Positions 19,645 to 28,228 of a stretch of 64,000 nt of DNA are shown piece by piece; positions within the stretch are counted from its first letter, which is position 1; the number at the start of each line of letters is the position of its first letter. The stretch covers positions 51,279 to 115,278 of the forward strand of contig NZ_NFNY01000012.1 of NCBI RefSeq assembly GCF_002179165.1, written 5' to 3'. Position numbers and translations under genes: made by a program. Source of the DNA: Campylobacter jejuni (GTDB lineage: Bacteria; Campylobacterota; Campylobacteria; Campylobacterales; Campylobacteraceae). The notes under the pieces are model-generated. The model worked only from the letters and a program-made list of their open reading frames with translations, made no database searches and was not told the DNA's origin.

Positions 19645-20251
19645 AACTCCTTTTAAAGGTGTAGAAAATTTGATTTTAAATGAAATTAAATTTTATGATT
19701 TTAGCGTGAATTTAAATGATTTTGACGCCTTGATATGTACTTCTAAAAATGCTTTGAAAGCTTTAGAAAAAGCTAAAATTATTTTAAATTTAAATATCAA
19801 TTTATACGCAGTAGGACAAAGCACAGCTGAATTTGCTAAAAGTCTAGGTTTTAAAAATATTAAAATTCCTAAAGCTGCTTATGGTAAAAATCTTTTTAAT
19901 GAATTTAAAGAGGAGTTAAAAGATAAAAAATGTTTGTATTTAAGAGCTAAAAATATCGCTTCTGCTTTAAATTTGGATCTTCAAAATTATGGCGTAAATT
20001 TGAGTGAAATTATCGTTTATGAAAATATTTTTAAAAAAGGTGAAAAAAAACTAGAGCAACCCGCGATTTTTATTTTTACTTCGCCTTTAAGCGTGGAAAA
20101 TTTCTTGCAAAATTATTTCTTAAGAGATGATGATAAAGTCATTGCAATAGGGCAAAGCACTGCAAAAAAACTTGTCAATTTTAAAAATATTTACATTTGC
20201 GAAAAGCAAAACATAAAAGCTTGTGTAAATTTAGCAAAAAGCCTTATCTGA
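19622..20251 (+). CDS. hemD: Uroporphyrinogen-III synthase
   Basis: Closes and inverts the D ring of hydroxymethylbilane in heme synthesis. The 209-residue protein is a weakly conserved family member, recognised by the two-domain layout, the CTSKNALKAL segment near residue 39, IKAYGKNLF-like region, YLRAKNIA near 103 and IFTSPLSVENF near 150, all in the expected order. It overlaps thiE by 23 bp. Its stop is only 2 bp from the stop of the convergent gene, with no terminator visible between. Confidence 0.85.
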   Translation: MKIYLLNETPFKGVENLILNEIKFYDFSVNLNDFDALICTSKNALKALEKAKIILNLNINLYAVGQSTAEFAKSLGFKNIKIPKAAYGKNLFNEFKEELKDKKCLYLRAKNIASALNLDLQNYGVNLSEIIVYENIFKKGEKKLEQPAIFIFTSPLSVENFLQNYFLRDDDKVIAIGQSTAKKLVNFKNIYICEKQNIKACVNLAKSLI

Positions 20252-20253
20252 TT

Positions 20254-20697
20254 TTACTTCCAAAAAAAATCTTTAGGATGTAAAATAAAGGTTTTATTGA
20301 TTAAAATTTCATCATTAACTGCTTGTTGCGTATGCAATGCAACGCTTATGTGTGCTATAACAATACCATCTTTGCTTAGGTTTGCATCTTGATTTATATT
20401 TTCAAAATTGAAATTCTTGCATTCTGCTAAGGGATAGAAATATTCTATTTTAATTTTATCATTTGGATTAGGATAATTAAGAACGATGGAATTTAAGCAT
20501 TTTTTATTTTTAAGTTTGGCTTGATATAAAAAATATTTCGCTATATTTTCACTAGCAAGAACTTGAGCTTGTAGATAATAATAAGTATCTCTTGCAAATC
20601 TTGGAGCATAGCTTGAAAGTGTTGTATTTAGGCTTAACCATAATCCTAATACGATAATCGATATAATCAAAATGATTAAAATGTAAGCTTTCTTCAT
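20254..20697 (-). CDS. Small inner-membrane-anchored protein of the ctsT cluster
   Basis: A 147-residue protein with a strongly hydrophobic N-terminal helix (residues about 4-27) and a periplasmic-type remainder rich in Asn and Lys, with two cysteines about 25 residues apart. The start at 20697 overlaps the upstream stop (ATGA), which supports it over an ATG eight codons earlier. It lacks the pilin-type cleavage motif of its two upstream neighbours. Position suggests a minor component of the DNA-uptake pseudopilus, but no family is recognised. Confidence 0.65.
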   Translation of the reverse strand: MKKAYILIILIISIIVLGLWLSLNTTLSSYAPRFARDTYYYLQAQVLASENIAKYFLYQAKLKNKKCLNSIVLNYPNPNDKIKIEYFYPLAECKNFNFENINQDANLSKDGIVIAHISVALHTQQAVNDEILINKTFILHPKDFFWK

Positions 20698-21362
20698 AAA
20701 AACAATCTTTTTTCTAAGCAATACTTTTCTTTATTTTGTGTTAAACATATTTTTAATTTGTCTTTTGTTATTTCAAAAAGGCTTATATTACGCGTCAAAA
20801 TTGCACTTTGTTTTAGTTCTTCATTAAATCGTGGTTTTAATTCATACTCAAGTTGATCTTTTTTAAGAGTAATTTTTAATTTGGCACGAATAGGGATAAA
20901 TTTGCCTATAATATTGCCGCTAATATTATTTTCTGAAAGCACTAATAATTTTTCTATTTTGTTATTTTTAAAAATATAAACAAAATTTTGCTTATCGTTA
21001 TAAAGATTCTCCCTATTTTGAAGTTGAATTTTGAAATTGCTTTTTGGTGAGTATAAACTTGTATTATTCTCCAGAATAATAGTGGAATTTAATAATTTTG
21101 GCTCATTATTTTTTAAAAACAATAAATCATCTTTTATGAAGCAAGTTAAAGCGTTTTGTTCAAAATTTAATTTGATACAATTTTGTAGTAATTTTTCTAT
21201 TCTTAAAAGGGCTAAATGTGTTTGAATTTTTAAGTCATTCGTCTTTAAAATTTGACTATTAAGCTGATAAAACTCGGAGAAAGGCTTTATTAAGAAAGCT
21301 AAAAGAAATCCTGATAAAACAAGGACAAGAATAAATTCAAAAAGACTAAAAGCTTTAATCAT
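20694..21362 (-). CDS. Pseudopilin-like protein of the DNA-uptake cluster
   Basis: A 222-residue protein beginning MIKAFSLFEFILVLVLSG: a short positive leader followed by FSLFEF and a hydrophobic helix. This is the layout of type IV pilin/type II secretion pseudopilins, with Glu at mature position 5. The rest is a hydrophilic periplasmic domain. The open frame reaches 21434, but this ATG puts the pilin motif at the N-terminus and overlaps ctsT by only 8 bp. It is probably processed by the prepilin peptidase. Its length resembles GspJ-like minor pseudopilins; that comparison is inference. Confidence 0.7.
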   Translation of the reverse strand: MIKAFSLFEFILVLVLSGFLLAFLIKPFSEFYQLNSQILKTNDLKIQTHLALLRIEKLLQNCIKLNFEQNALTCFIKDDLLFLKNNEPKLLNSTIILENNTSLYSPKSNFKIQLQNRENLYNDKQNFVYIFKNNKIEKLLVLSENNISGNIIGKFIPIRAKLKITLKKDQLEYELKPRFNEELKQSAILTRNISLFEITKDKLKICLTQNKEKYCLEKRLFL

Positions 21363-21660
21363 TGTGAAATAATAAAGTATAGTTTTGATCTGAAAAGTAT
21401 AATGTTTTAAACTCAAATAGACCATCTTTGACATAAGCTTCTTGTAAATTTATGCCATTAAAAATCGATGTATTTATGGTTGTGTTTCTTAAACTAGGAT
21501 TAGTATAGAGTTTATCTTGAAGGAAATATAATTTTTCAAAGATATTTGAATTTTCATAATTTTTATAAATAAAGTCAAAAGATTTAGAGATACTTGTAAA
21601 AATAAAAGCTAAAATAATTATAGAGACAATAAGCTCTATTAATGAAAAAGCATTTTTCAT
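21355..21660 (-). CDS. ctsT: Competence pseudopilin CtsT-like
   Basis: A 101-residue protein with a textbook prepilin N-terminus (MKNAFSLIELIVSIIILAF) and a short periplasmic domain. By position and motif it is the equivalent of C. jejuni CtsT, which transposon screens linked to natural transformation (from memory). The start overlaps the proC stop by 3 bases. With the next two genes it forms a small set of membrane-anchored proteins that probably assemble into the DNA-uptake machine. Confidence 0.8.
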   Translation of the reverse strand: MKNAFSLIELIVSIIILAFIFTSISKSFDFIYKNYENSNIFEKLYFLQDKLYTNPSLRNTTINTSIFNGINLQEAYVKDGLFEFKTLYFSDQNYTLLFHND

Positions 21661-22394
21661 TTCGCACTAGCATTAATAGCTTCAAAAAAAGTTCCGCGAA
21701 TTCCTTTTTGCTCTAATACCTTAACCCCTTTAATAGTAACACCAGCAGGCGAACAAATATTTTCTTTGATAATGGCTGGATGTTCATGTTCTAGTAAAGC
21801 AGCAGTGCTTTTAAAAAGAGAACGCGTAAGTTCTAAGCTTAAATCTTTTGATAAACCCTCATATACTCCGGCATTTGCAATGCTTTCAGCAATCAATGCT
21901 AAAAAAGCAGGAGCACAGCCGCTTATTGCCATTGCAGCATTCATTTGTTTTTCTTCGTTTAATTCATAAGCTTTGCCAAAAGAATTTAGAATTTTTATAA
22001 TTTCGTCTTTAAAATTTGTATTTTTTAAAACATAAGGTGTGGTGGAAGCATGATATTTTGCAGCAGTATTTGGCATAATTCTTACATAATTTTGTGCTTT
22101 AATTTGTGAAAGCTGACTAAAATCAGTATTCGCTAAAACAGAGATTAAAATGCGGGCTTTTCCTTTTAGTAAATTAGCCATACTTTCTAATGCATAAGGT
22201 TTAAAAGCTAAAATAATATCTTTGTTGTCTAAATTAAAATTTTCATAGAGTAAAGTTTGAAAGCCATCCTTGGCTATAGATTCTAGTTTTTCGGAATTTC
22301 TTCCGACTATATAAATATTATAATTTTCTTTGAGTCCATGAGCTAAAGCTTGTGCCATGGCACCATTTGCAAGTATATATAAATCAGTTTTCAT
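21657..22394 (-). CDS. proC: Pyrroline-5-carboxylate reductase
   Basis: Reduces pyrroline-5-carboxylate to proline with NAD(P)H. The product has 245 residues. The N-terminal Rossmann fold has an unusual ANGAMAQALAHG in place of the common GxGxMG. The C-terminal dimerisation domain has the family signature AISGCAPAFLALIAESI and the ending AGVTIKGVKVLEQKGIRGTFFEAI. The start overlaps the fliW stop, so fliW, proC and ctsT share a transcript. Confidence 0.92.
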   Translation of the reverse strand: MKTDLYILANGAMAQALAHGLKENYNIYIVGRNSEKLESIAKDGFQTLLYENFNLDNKDIILAFKPYALESMANLLKGKARILISVLANTDFSQLSQIKAQNYVRIMPNTAAKYHASTTPYVLKNTNFKDEIIKILNSFGKAYELNEEKQMNAAMAISGCAPAFLALIAESIANAGVYEGLSKDLSLELTRSLFKSTAALLEHEHPAIIKENICSPAGVTIKGVKVLEQKGIRGTFFEAINASAK

Positions 22395-22783
22395 TATTTT
22401 TTAATATAATTTGAAATCTGATCAGCTTGAAAAAAGTCAGGATAATTTACAGTGTCTAAAATCACTTGCACCATGGTATTATTGTCAAGGTTTATTACCA
22501 CTGGAGCTAAGAAATTTACGGTTGATTCTTCTATGGTTTTGGCAATGGCAACTATATTAAAAATTTTCATATTTGATTCTGGAGTTAAAGAGAGTAATTC
22601 TTGATAGTAAGTCGGTATATCAAATTCATAATCAGGTCTTATTAAATAAGGATTGATAAGAACAAAAGAAAAATCTTTTCCATCAAGACTTTTGAGTTTT
22701 ACAAATACTTCATCTATAGTTGAAAATTCCATATTTTTAGTTTCTTCAAAACCTAAGATAGGGCATTTAACAGCTAGGGTCAT
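22394..22783 (-). CDS. fliW: Flagellar assembly factor FliW
   Basis: A 129-residue cytoplasmic protein that binds flagellin and antagonises the translational regulator CsrA, coupling flagellin level to its translation. The sequence shows the family's [10 protein letters not shown] start, the FVLINPYLI segment and the [12 protein letters not shown] block. GGAG precedes the ATG. It is the first gene of the fliW-proC-ctsT transcript, with a good -10 box upstream. Confidence 0.93.
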   Translation of the reverse strand: MTLAVKCPILGFEETKNMEFSTIDEVFVKLKSLDGKDFSFVLINPYLIRPDYEFDIPTYYQELLSLTPESNMKIFNIVAIAKTIEESTVNFLAPVVINLDNNTMVQVILDTVNYPDFFQADQISNYIKK

Positions 22784-22811
22784 TTTTTCTCCTCGGGATT
22801 TATAATTAATT

Positions 22812-22817
22812 ATTCTA
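22812..22817 (-). promoter_or_regulatory. Candidate extended -10 of fliW
   Basis: On the minus strand TAGAAT is preceded by TGA, an extended -10 (TGn), about 29 bp before the fliW ATG. No sigma-28 or sigma-54 motif is evident, so housekeeping expression of fliW is suggested. Confidence 0.5.
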
Positions 22818-22871
22818 TCATAAAATAAGCAATATTAGTTCCAAAATTTTAATTTATTTAAATAATTTTAC

Positions 22872-22877
22872 TATAAT
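22872..22877 (+). promoter_or_regulatory. Candidate -10 of bamD-lon
   Basis: A perfect TATAAT in a very AT-rich region, 77 bp before the bamD ATG and back to back with the fliW promoter. It would give an untranslated leader of about 70 bases. Confidence 0.5.
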
Positions 22878-22953
22878 TTTATAAAAAAATAATCATAAAA
22901 TGATTAAAATAATGAGTTTGAAGTTTGAAAATTTATATATTGAAGGTAAAACA

Positions 22954-23601
22954 ATGAAAAAAAATTTTTTTCTATTATTGTTTGTGGGAATTTTATTTAT
23001 TGCATGCAGTACAAAAAATGATGAAGGTTTGTATAATTTAAGCGCAAAAGAATGGTATGCGCAAATCATTAAAGATTTGCAAGATAAAGATTTAGAAAAA
23101 GCAGATGATCATTATAATGGTATGGCAAGTGAACATGTAGCAGATCCGCTCTTGGAAACAACTCTGATTATTTTAGCACAAGCACATATGGATGAAGAAG
23201 AATATCAATTGGCTGAATTTTATCTTGATGAGTATAATAAAAAATTTGGAAATTCTCGCAATGCTGATTATATTCGTTATCTTAAAATTAAAGCTAAATT
23301 TGATGCTTTTGCTGTGCCAAACCGCAATCAAGCTTTAATGCTTGAAAGCCAAAAAGAAATCGATCTTTTTTTAAAGGATTATCCTTATACGGAATATGAG
23401 CCTTTGGTGCAAACTATGCTAACAAAATTTAATTTAGCCATATTTTACCTAGATGATACAATACGAGATTTATATCACCGTACAGGACGCACTCAAAGTG
23501 CCAAAATTTATCAGCAAAGAATGCAAGAGAGTGAATTTTATCAACAAAGTATTATAAAACCCGAACTCCCTTGGTATCGAAGTATATTTGAGAAATTTTA
23601 A
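22954..23601 (+). CDS. bamD: Outer-membrane assembly lipoprotein BamD
   Basis: A 215-residue lipoprotein of the BAM complex that inserts beta-barrels into the outer membrane. The signal peptide ends with the lipobox FIAC (Cys at residue 17), followed by about five tetratricopeptide-like helical repeats ([26 protein letters not shown], and so on). The frame extends upstream to 22900. The ATG at 22954 is preferred because it has GAAGG upstream and places the signal peptide at the N-terminus. It lies 20 bp before lon. Confidence 0.9.
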   Translation: MKKNFFLLLFVGILFIACSTKNDEGLYNLSAKEWYAQIIKDLQDKDLEKADDHYNGMASEHVADPLLETTLIILAQAHMDEEEYQLAEFYLDEYNKKFGNSRNADYIRYLKIKAKFDAFAVPNRNQALMLESQKEIDLFLKDYPYTEYEPLVQTMLTKFNLAIFYLDDTIRDLYHRTGRTQSAKIYQQRMQESEFYQQSIIKPELPWYRSIFEKF

Positions 23602-23621
23602 ATTCTGAAAGGAAACTTATT

Positions 23622-25997
23622 ATGCAAATTGAAGAGATGCAAAATTATCCATTAAATTTACCTATATTGGTAGAAGATGAATTGTTTTTATATCCTTTTA
23701 TGATTACTCCAATTTTTATCAGTGATTCTGCTAATATGAAAGCTTTAGAGCTTGCAATTAAAAATGATTCTATGATTTTTGTAGCACCTTCAAAACTTGA
23801 AAATGGAAGGACTTTTGAAGAAATTTATGATTGTGGTGTTATAGGAACCATAATGAGAAAAGTTCCTTTGCCTGATGGAAGAGTTAAAATATTATTTCAA
23901 GGATATGCCAAAGCTAAAATTACTCAAGCACTTTCTAATAAACCTTTAGAAGCTAAAATCGATTTAATCAGAGAAGAAAATTTAGAAAATACCAAAAAAG
24001 AAGCTTTGCTTGATGTTTTAAAAGAAAAAGTTAGGATTTTGGCAAATATCAGTCATTATTTTTCTCCTGATTTGCTTCGTACCATAGATGAAGGAATGGA
24101 TGCATCTAGAATTTGTGACTTAATTTTAAATACTATTCGCATTAAGAAACAAGAGGCTTATGAGTTTTTTATTTTAACTAATTTGGAAGAAAAGCTTTTA
24201 AAACTCATTGATTTAATAGCCCAAGAAATAGAAGCTAATAAAATTCAAAAAGAAATTAAAAATAAAGTTCATTCTCGTATTGACAAAGTCAATAAAGAGT
24301 ATTTTTTGAAAGAGCAATTAAGACAAATTCAAAAAGAATTAGGAAGTGATACTCAAAAAGAAGATGAAATAAGAGAATATTATAAAAAATTAGAAAGCAA
24401 AAAGAAATTTATGCATGAAGATGCATATAAAGAGATAAAAAAACAAATTGAAAAATTTGAGCGTATTCACCAAGATAATTCCGAAGCTTCTATGATACAA
24501 ACTTATATTGAAACAGCCTTAGATGTGCCTTTTGAGAAAGTGGCAAAGAAAAAGCTTGATATTAAAGAAGTTGCCAAGCAGTTAAATCAAGATCATTATG
24601 CTCTCAGTAAGCCAAAAGAACGCATAGAAGAGTATTTTGCAGTTCGCGAACTTTTAGAAAAGCGTAAAATTGCAGATAAGGACGGAGCTAAAGTAATACT
24701 TTGTCTTTATGGACCTCCAGGAGTTGGGAAAACTTCTTTGGCTAATTCAGTAGCAAAGGCTTTAAAAAGAGAGCTTATTCGTATAGCTTTAGGCGGGCTT
24801 GAAGATGTTAATGAACTTCGCGGACATAGAAGAACTTATATAGGAGCAATGCCAGGACGCATTACGCAAGGACTTATAGAGGCTAAGCAAATTAATCCTG
24901 TTGTGGTGCTTGATGAAATTGATAAATTAAACAGAAGTTTTAGAGGTGATCCAAGTGCGGTGCTTTTAGAAATTTTAGATCCTGAGCAAAATTCTAAATT
25001 TAGAGATTATTATTTAAATTTTAATCTTGATTTAAGTAAAGTTATTTTTATAGCAACAGCTAATGATATAGGTAATATACCAGCACCTTTAAGGGATAGA
25101 ATGGAATTTATTGAGTTGAGTTCTTATACTCCAAATGAAAAATTTCATATCACTAAAAAATACTTAATTCCTGATGAGCTTAAAAAACATGGATTAAAGT
25201 CAAGCGAATTAAATGTTGATGATGAAACCATAGAGCTTATTATTAGTGAATATACTAGAGAATCAGGAGTAAGAAATTTACGCAGAAAGATAGCGGAGCT
25301 TTGTCGCAAGAGTGCAAAGAAATTACTTTTAGAAAATATTAAAAAAGTAAGTATTAATACTAAAAATTTAAATCAGTTCTTAGATAAGAAGGTTTTTGAG
25401 ATAGAAAAACATGACGGAGAAGATCGCGTAGGGCAAGTAAATGGTTTAGCATGGACAAGTGTTGGTGGAGATGTATTAAAGATTGAAGCTATTAAGATTA
25501 AAGGCAAGGGAGAATTGACCCTTACAGGAAGTTTGGGTGATGTTATGAAAGAATCTGCTAGAATTGCTTTTAGTATGATTAAGGTTTTAATTGATGAAGG
25601 AAAGATTAAAATTCCTAAAAAAATCATTCTTGATTCAAAAAATAATGTCTATGATAGTTATAATTTACATATCCATGTTCCAGATGGTGCAACTCCAAAA
25701 GATGGACCAAGTGCTGGAATTACTATGAGTACGGCTATTGCATCGGTGTTTAGTGATAGGAAAGTTCGTGCTGATGTAGCTATGACAGGTGAGATAGATT
25801 TAGCTGGAAATGTATTGCCTATAGGTGGACTTAAGGAAAAGCTTATTGCTGCGTATAAGGCAGATATTAAAACTGCTTTAATTCCAAAGAAAAATTATGA
25901 AAGAGATTTAAAAGATATTCCTGATGAAGTTAAGGATAATATGAAAATTATTGCTGTTTCAAGTTTTAATGAAGTTTTAAAATATGCTTTAGTTTAA
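23622..25997 (+). CDS. lon: ATP-dependent protease Lon
   Basis: A 791-residue cytoplasmic AAA+ serine protease that degrades misfolded and regulatory proteins. Domains in order: N-terminal substrate-binding LAN domain, coiled coil around residues 220-290, AAA+ module with GPPGVGKT near residue 366 and the VVLDEIDK Walker B, and the protease domain with the catalytic serine in DGPSAG and lysine in GGLKEK. AAAGGAAAC precedes the ATG. A strong terminator follows. Confidence 0.97.
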   Translation: MQIEEMQNYPLNLPILVEDELFLYPFMITPIFISDSANMKALELAIKNDSMIFVAPSKLENGRTFEEIYDCGVIGTIMRKVPLPDGRVKILFQGYAKAKITQALSNKPLEAKIDLIREENLENTKKEALLDVLKEKVRILANISHYFSPDLLRTIDEGMDASRICDLILNTIRIKKQEAYEFFILTNLEEKLLKLIDLIAQEIEANKIQKEIKNKVHSRIDKVNKEYFLKEQLRQIQKELGSDTQKEDEIREYYKKLESKKKFMHEDAYKEIKKQIEKFERIHQDNSEASMIQTYIETALDVPFEKVAKKKLDIKEVAKQLNQDHYALSKPKERIEEYFAVRELLEKRKIADKDGAKVILCLYGPPGVGKTSLANSVAKALKRELIRIALGGLEDVNELRGHRRTYIGAMPGRITQGLIEAKQINPVVVLDEIDKLNRSFRGDPSAVLLEILDPEQNSKFRDYYLNFNLDLSKVIFIATANDIGNIPAPLRDRMEFIELSSYTPNEKFHITKKYLIPDELKKHGLKSSELNVDDETIELIISEYTRESGVRNLRRKIAELCRKSAKKLLLENIKKVSINTKNLNQFLDKKVFEIEKHDGEDRVGQVNGLAWTSVGGDVLKIEAIKIKGKGELTLTGSLGDVMKESARIAFSMIKVLIDEGKIKIPKKIILDSKNNVYDSYNLHIHVPDGATPKDGPSAGITMSTAIASVFSDRKVRADVAMTGEIDLAGNVLPIGGLKEKLIAAYKADIKTALIPKKNYERDLKDIPDEVKDNMKIIAVSSFNEVLKYALV

Positions 25998-26026
25998 AAG
26001 TTTAAGTTTTAAATTTCTGAAGAAAA

Positions 26027-26052
26027 AAAGACAAGTTTTAAAACTTGTCTTT
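26027..26052. terminator. Bidirectional terminator between lon and rpsR
   Basis: A perfect 13-bp inverted repeat with no spacer (26027-26039 and 26040-26052). An A run lies on its left and T-rich sequence on its right, so it can end transcription from lon on the plus strand and from rpsR on the minus strand. It fills most of the gap between the two convergent genes. Confidence 0.85.
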
Positions 26053-26060
26053 CTGTTTAA

Positions 26061-26321
26061 TTATAGTCCTTCGAAAGGATTATTTACTACTTCTTTTCTA
26101 TCTACTATATAAGGGATGAGTGCTACATGCCTAGCACGCTTAATTGCAACCTCTACCATTTCTTGGTATTTTTTACTTGTGCCTGTTAAACGACGAGGCA
26201 TAATTTTAAATCTTTCTGATAAAGCGTGTTTTAACATAGCTGTATCTTTATAATCAATAAATTCAACTTTTGCTTCTGTGTATTTGCAATATTTGCGTGA
26301 GTATTTTCTTTTTTCTGCCAT
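26061..26321 (-). CDS. rpsR: 30S ribosomal protein bS18
   Basis: An 86-residue small-subunit protein that pairs with bS6 on 16S rRNA. The basic N-terminus [48 protein letters not shown] core and the [14 protein letters not shown] tail are highly typical. Last gene of rpsF-ssb-rpsR, 11 bp after ssb. Confidence 0.98.
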   Translation of the reverse strand: MAEKRKYSRKYCKYTEAKVEFIDYKDTAMLKHALSERFKIMPRRLTGTSKKYQEMVEVAIKRARHVALIPYIVDRKEVVNNPFEGL

Positions 26322-26332
26322 AGTTTATCCTT

Positions 26333-26875
26333 TTAAAATGGTAAATCGGTGTCATCGCTATCGTAAGCATCGACATCAATTTCTTTAATTTTTTCTTGGT
26401 TTTGGTTTTGGGATTTTTGTTGGACTTGTTGTGGATTTTTTTTGAAATTATTTTCACTCATATAAGGATCATAGCTTTGATTTTCATAGTTTGAATAACT
26501 ATTGTTGTTATTATAATTATTTCCACTATTATTAAAATTTGCACCTTGTTGAGGATTGCTTCCTAGCATTTCCATATTTTCAACTTGAATACTATGTTTA
26601 GAACGCATTTGTCCATTTTGATCATTCCATTGTTCAAATCTTAAGCGACCCTCTATAAGAACTTTAGATCCTTTAGAAAGATATTGGTTTGCTATTTCAG
26701 CAGTACGACCATAAAAGCTGATATCAACAAAGCAAGTTTCTTCCCGCCTTTCTCCATTTGTGGTAAATCTTCTAGTTACTGCAATAGCTGAAGCACCAAT
26801 GGCACTTCCATTTTGTCCATAACGCATTTCTATATCACGCGTTAGATTTCCCACCAAAACAACTTTATTAAACAT
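26333..26875 (-). CDS. ssb: Single-stranded DNA-binding protein
   Basis: A 180-residue SSB: an N-terminal OB fold (MFNKVVLVGNLTRDIEMRYG), a low-complexity Asn/Gln-rich linker from about 110 to 165, and the conserved acidic tip DDTDLPF that recruits replication and repair partners. It lies between rpsF and rpsR, the arrangement widespread in bacteria, so its expression is tied to ribosomal protein synthesis and to any regulation acting on the rpsF leader. Confidence 0.97.
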   Translation of the reverse strand: MFNKVVLVGNLTRDIEMRYGQNGSAIGASAIAVTRRFTTNGERREETCFVDISFYGRTAEIANQYLSKGSKVLIEGRLRFEQWNDQNGQMRSKHSIQVENMEMLGSNPQQGANFNNSGNNYNNNNSYSNYENQSYDPYMSENNFKKNPQQVQQKSQNQNQEKIKEIDVDAYDSDDTDLPF

Positions 26876-26883
26876 TTCTTTCC

Positions 26884-27261
26884 TTATTGAATTTCAGGTG
26901 CATCTAAAGGTTTAATTTCTTTTTTAGATTGCTTAATGCCGTGGCTTAGTTTTTCCCAAGCTGCGATTTCTTTTTTATTTTCGTATTTTACAATTAAAAA
27001 TCTTATCACTTCTTCAGTAATTCTTAATACCCTTTCAAGCTCTGCAATTAAATTTGTAGGAGCTTTAAAATAGATTACAAAATAAGTTCCTCTTTCGTAT
27101 TTTTTAATCTTATACGCTAACTTTCTTGTACCCATTGGAACAACGGTTTCAATTTGTGCACCATTTTTGGTAAGGACTTCTTTTATGAATTCCAACTTTG
27201 CATTTACTTCCTCTTCGGTAAGTGTCGGCTTTAAAATAAATAAAACCTCATAATGTTTCAT
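26884..27261 (-). CDS. rpsF: 30S ribosomal protein bS6
   Basis: A 125-residue ribosomal protein that forms a heterodimer with bS18. The [19 protein letters not shown] start, the [22 protein letters not shown] segment and the [15 protein letters not shown] stretch match the family. AAGGAG precedes the ATG and may be masked by a leader hairpin. First gene of rpsF-ssb-rpsR. Confidence 0.97.
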   Translation of the reverse strand: MKHYEVLFILKPTLTEEEVNAKLEFIKEVLTKNGAQIETVVPMGTRKLAYKIKKYERGTYFVIYFKAPTNLIAELERVLRITEEVIRFLIVKYENKKEIAAWEKLSHGIKQSKKEIKPLDAPEIQ

Positions 27262-27266
27262 ATATT

Positions 27267-27315
27267 CTCCTTGTGGATTTTAAGCCTATCTTTGATAAAT
27301 TTAAATAGGCAAGGA
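27267..27315 (-). promoter_or_regulatory. Putative rpsF leader structure masking the Shine-Dalgarno
   Basis: In the minus-strand mRNA, UCCUUG (27315-27310) can pair with CAAGGA (27273-27268), which contains most of the AAGGAG ribosome-binding site. Just inside, CCUAU (27309-27305) pairs with AUAGG (27289-27285). The 3' side leaves an unpaired stretch containing UCCA between the two helices. This resembles the bulged S6:S18-binding hairpin known from rpsF leaders in other bacteria, although the CCG of that motif is not exact. Autoregulation is inferred. Confidence 0.5.
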
Positions 27316-27349
27316 TTTTGCAGAGTTTTTTTGACAATGCAAGGCTTTA

Positions 27350-27355
27350 ATTATA
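27350..27355 (-). promoter_or_regulatory. Candidate -10 of rpsF-ssb-rpsR
   Basis: A perfect TATAAT on the minus strand about 90 bp before the rpsF ATG. It would give a leader of roughly 80 bases, long enough to hold the hairpin at 27267-27315. Confidence 0.55.
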
Positions 27356-27367
27356 CTAATAATATGC

Positions 27368-28228
27368 TTAATCTTTATTTAGAATTTGGTCTAAATTTTG
27401 TTTGATTTCTTCAAGCATAGCAAAGCGTTTTTTATACATAGAACGCTTATTACTTGAAATTTCTTCAAGGCTTTTTTGACTATGAGAGAGTTTGTAATAT
27501 TGATGATTTTTAATTTTTATCAGTTCTCCTCCATTTTCCAACCAAATTTTTTTGTAATCAACAAAATAGCCTTTGTTTTGTCCTTTTTGAGATCTGATCT
27601 GATTTTTTTCATGAACCCCAAGTGTAGCATCAAGTTTTAAAGATATACAAAGCATTTTAACGCATTCTATAAGCATGGCAATAGGACGTAAACCGTGACA
27701 TTTTTTTGTAAAAGATTTATTTATCTCTAGAGTATTAAAATTAGAATGTTTATAGCCCTGTATACAAGAAATCAGAAGTTTGTTATCTAAAGTAAAACAA
27801 AAACAACATTGTTCAATAGTATATTTTTGATATCTTAAAGAAAATGCCCAAAAGCCCTCTTCAGAAACATGGCGATTATGACCCAGATAAAGTTCAAAGT
27901 CTTCATTAAATTGAAAAATGATTTGATCTTTGGGTAAAAACTGAAAATTTTTAAGGCCTTTATCCACATCATAAATTAGAGTTCTAACGCGTTCACTACC
28001 GCTAAAACTTTTATCACAAAATCTTCTTGTAGCATTGTAACAGATATCGGGTTTATTTAAAAAAAAATTTCTTAAATGCTTATTTTCCTCTATATTTAGT
28101 ATTTTTTCAAGGAATTTAACTTGAGGATAGTATAAAATTTTTCTAGAATAAAATCGCATACAACGCCAAAAATTAATACTTTTGCGTTTATCATTAAAAA
28201 TTGGTGTAGGAAATTTAAATTTATTCAT
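27368..28228 (-). CDS. DUF535 (VirK/YbjX family) protein
   Basis: A 286-residue cytoplasmic protein of the DUF535 family (VirK of Shigella, YbjX and SomA of enterics). Recognisable features are LYYPQVKFLEKIL near residue 34, the GFWAFSLRY strand, IQGYKHSN, the GVHEKNQIR segment and the C-terminal RSMYKKRFAMLEEI, which is characteristic of the family. Molecular function is unknown; relatives have been linked to envelope stress or virulence. It overlaps rseP by 4 bp as the last gene of pgsA-rseP, a membrane-related operon. Confidence 0.8.
   Translation of the reverse strand: MNKFKFPTPIFNDKRKSINFWRCMRFYSRKILYYPQVKFLEKILNIEENKHLRNFFLNKPDICYNATRRFCDKSFSGSERVRTLIYDVDKGLKNFQFLPKDQIIFQFNEDFELYLGHNRHVSEEGFWAFSLRYQKYTIEQCCFCFTLDNKLLISCIQGYKHSNFNTLEINKSFTKKCHGLRPIAMLIECVKMLCISLKLDATLGVHEKNQIRSQKGQNKGYFVDYKKIWLENGGELIKIKNHQYYKLSHSQKSLEEISSNKRSMYKKRFAMLEEIKQNLDQILNKD

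Noticed and set aside
26440..26560. Asn-rich repetitive codons (AAT/AAC runs) in ssb as a possible repeat element
   Set aside because: This is the ordinary low-complexity linker of SSB, in frame and followed by the conserved acidic tip.
27331..27357. TTGACA and TATACT resembling a plus-strand sigma-70 promoter
   Set aside because: It would transcribe only antisense to the DUF535 gene, and Campylobacter promoters rarely depend on a -35 box; likely chance in AT-rich sequence.
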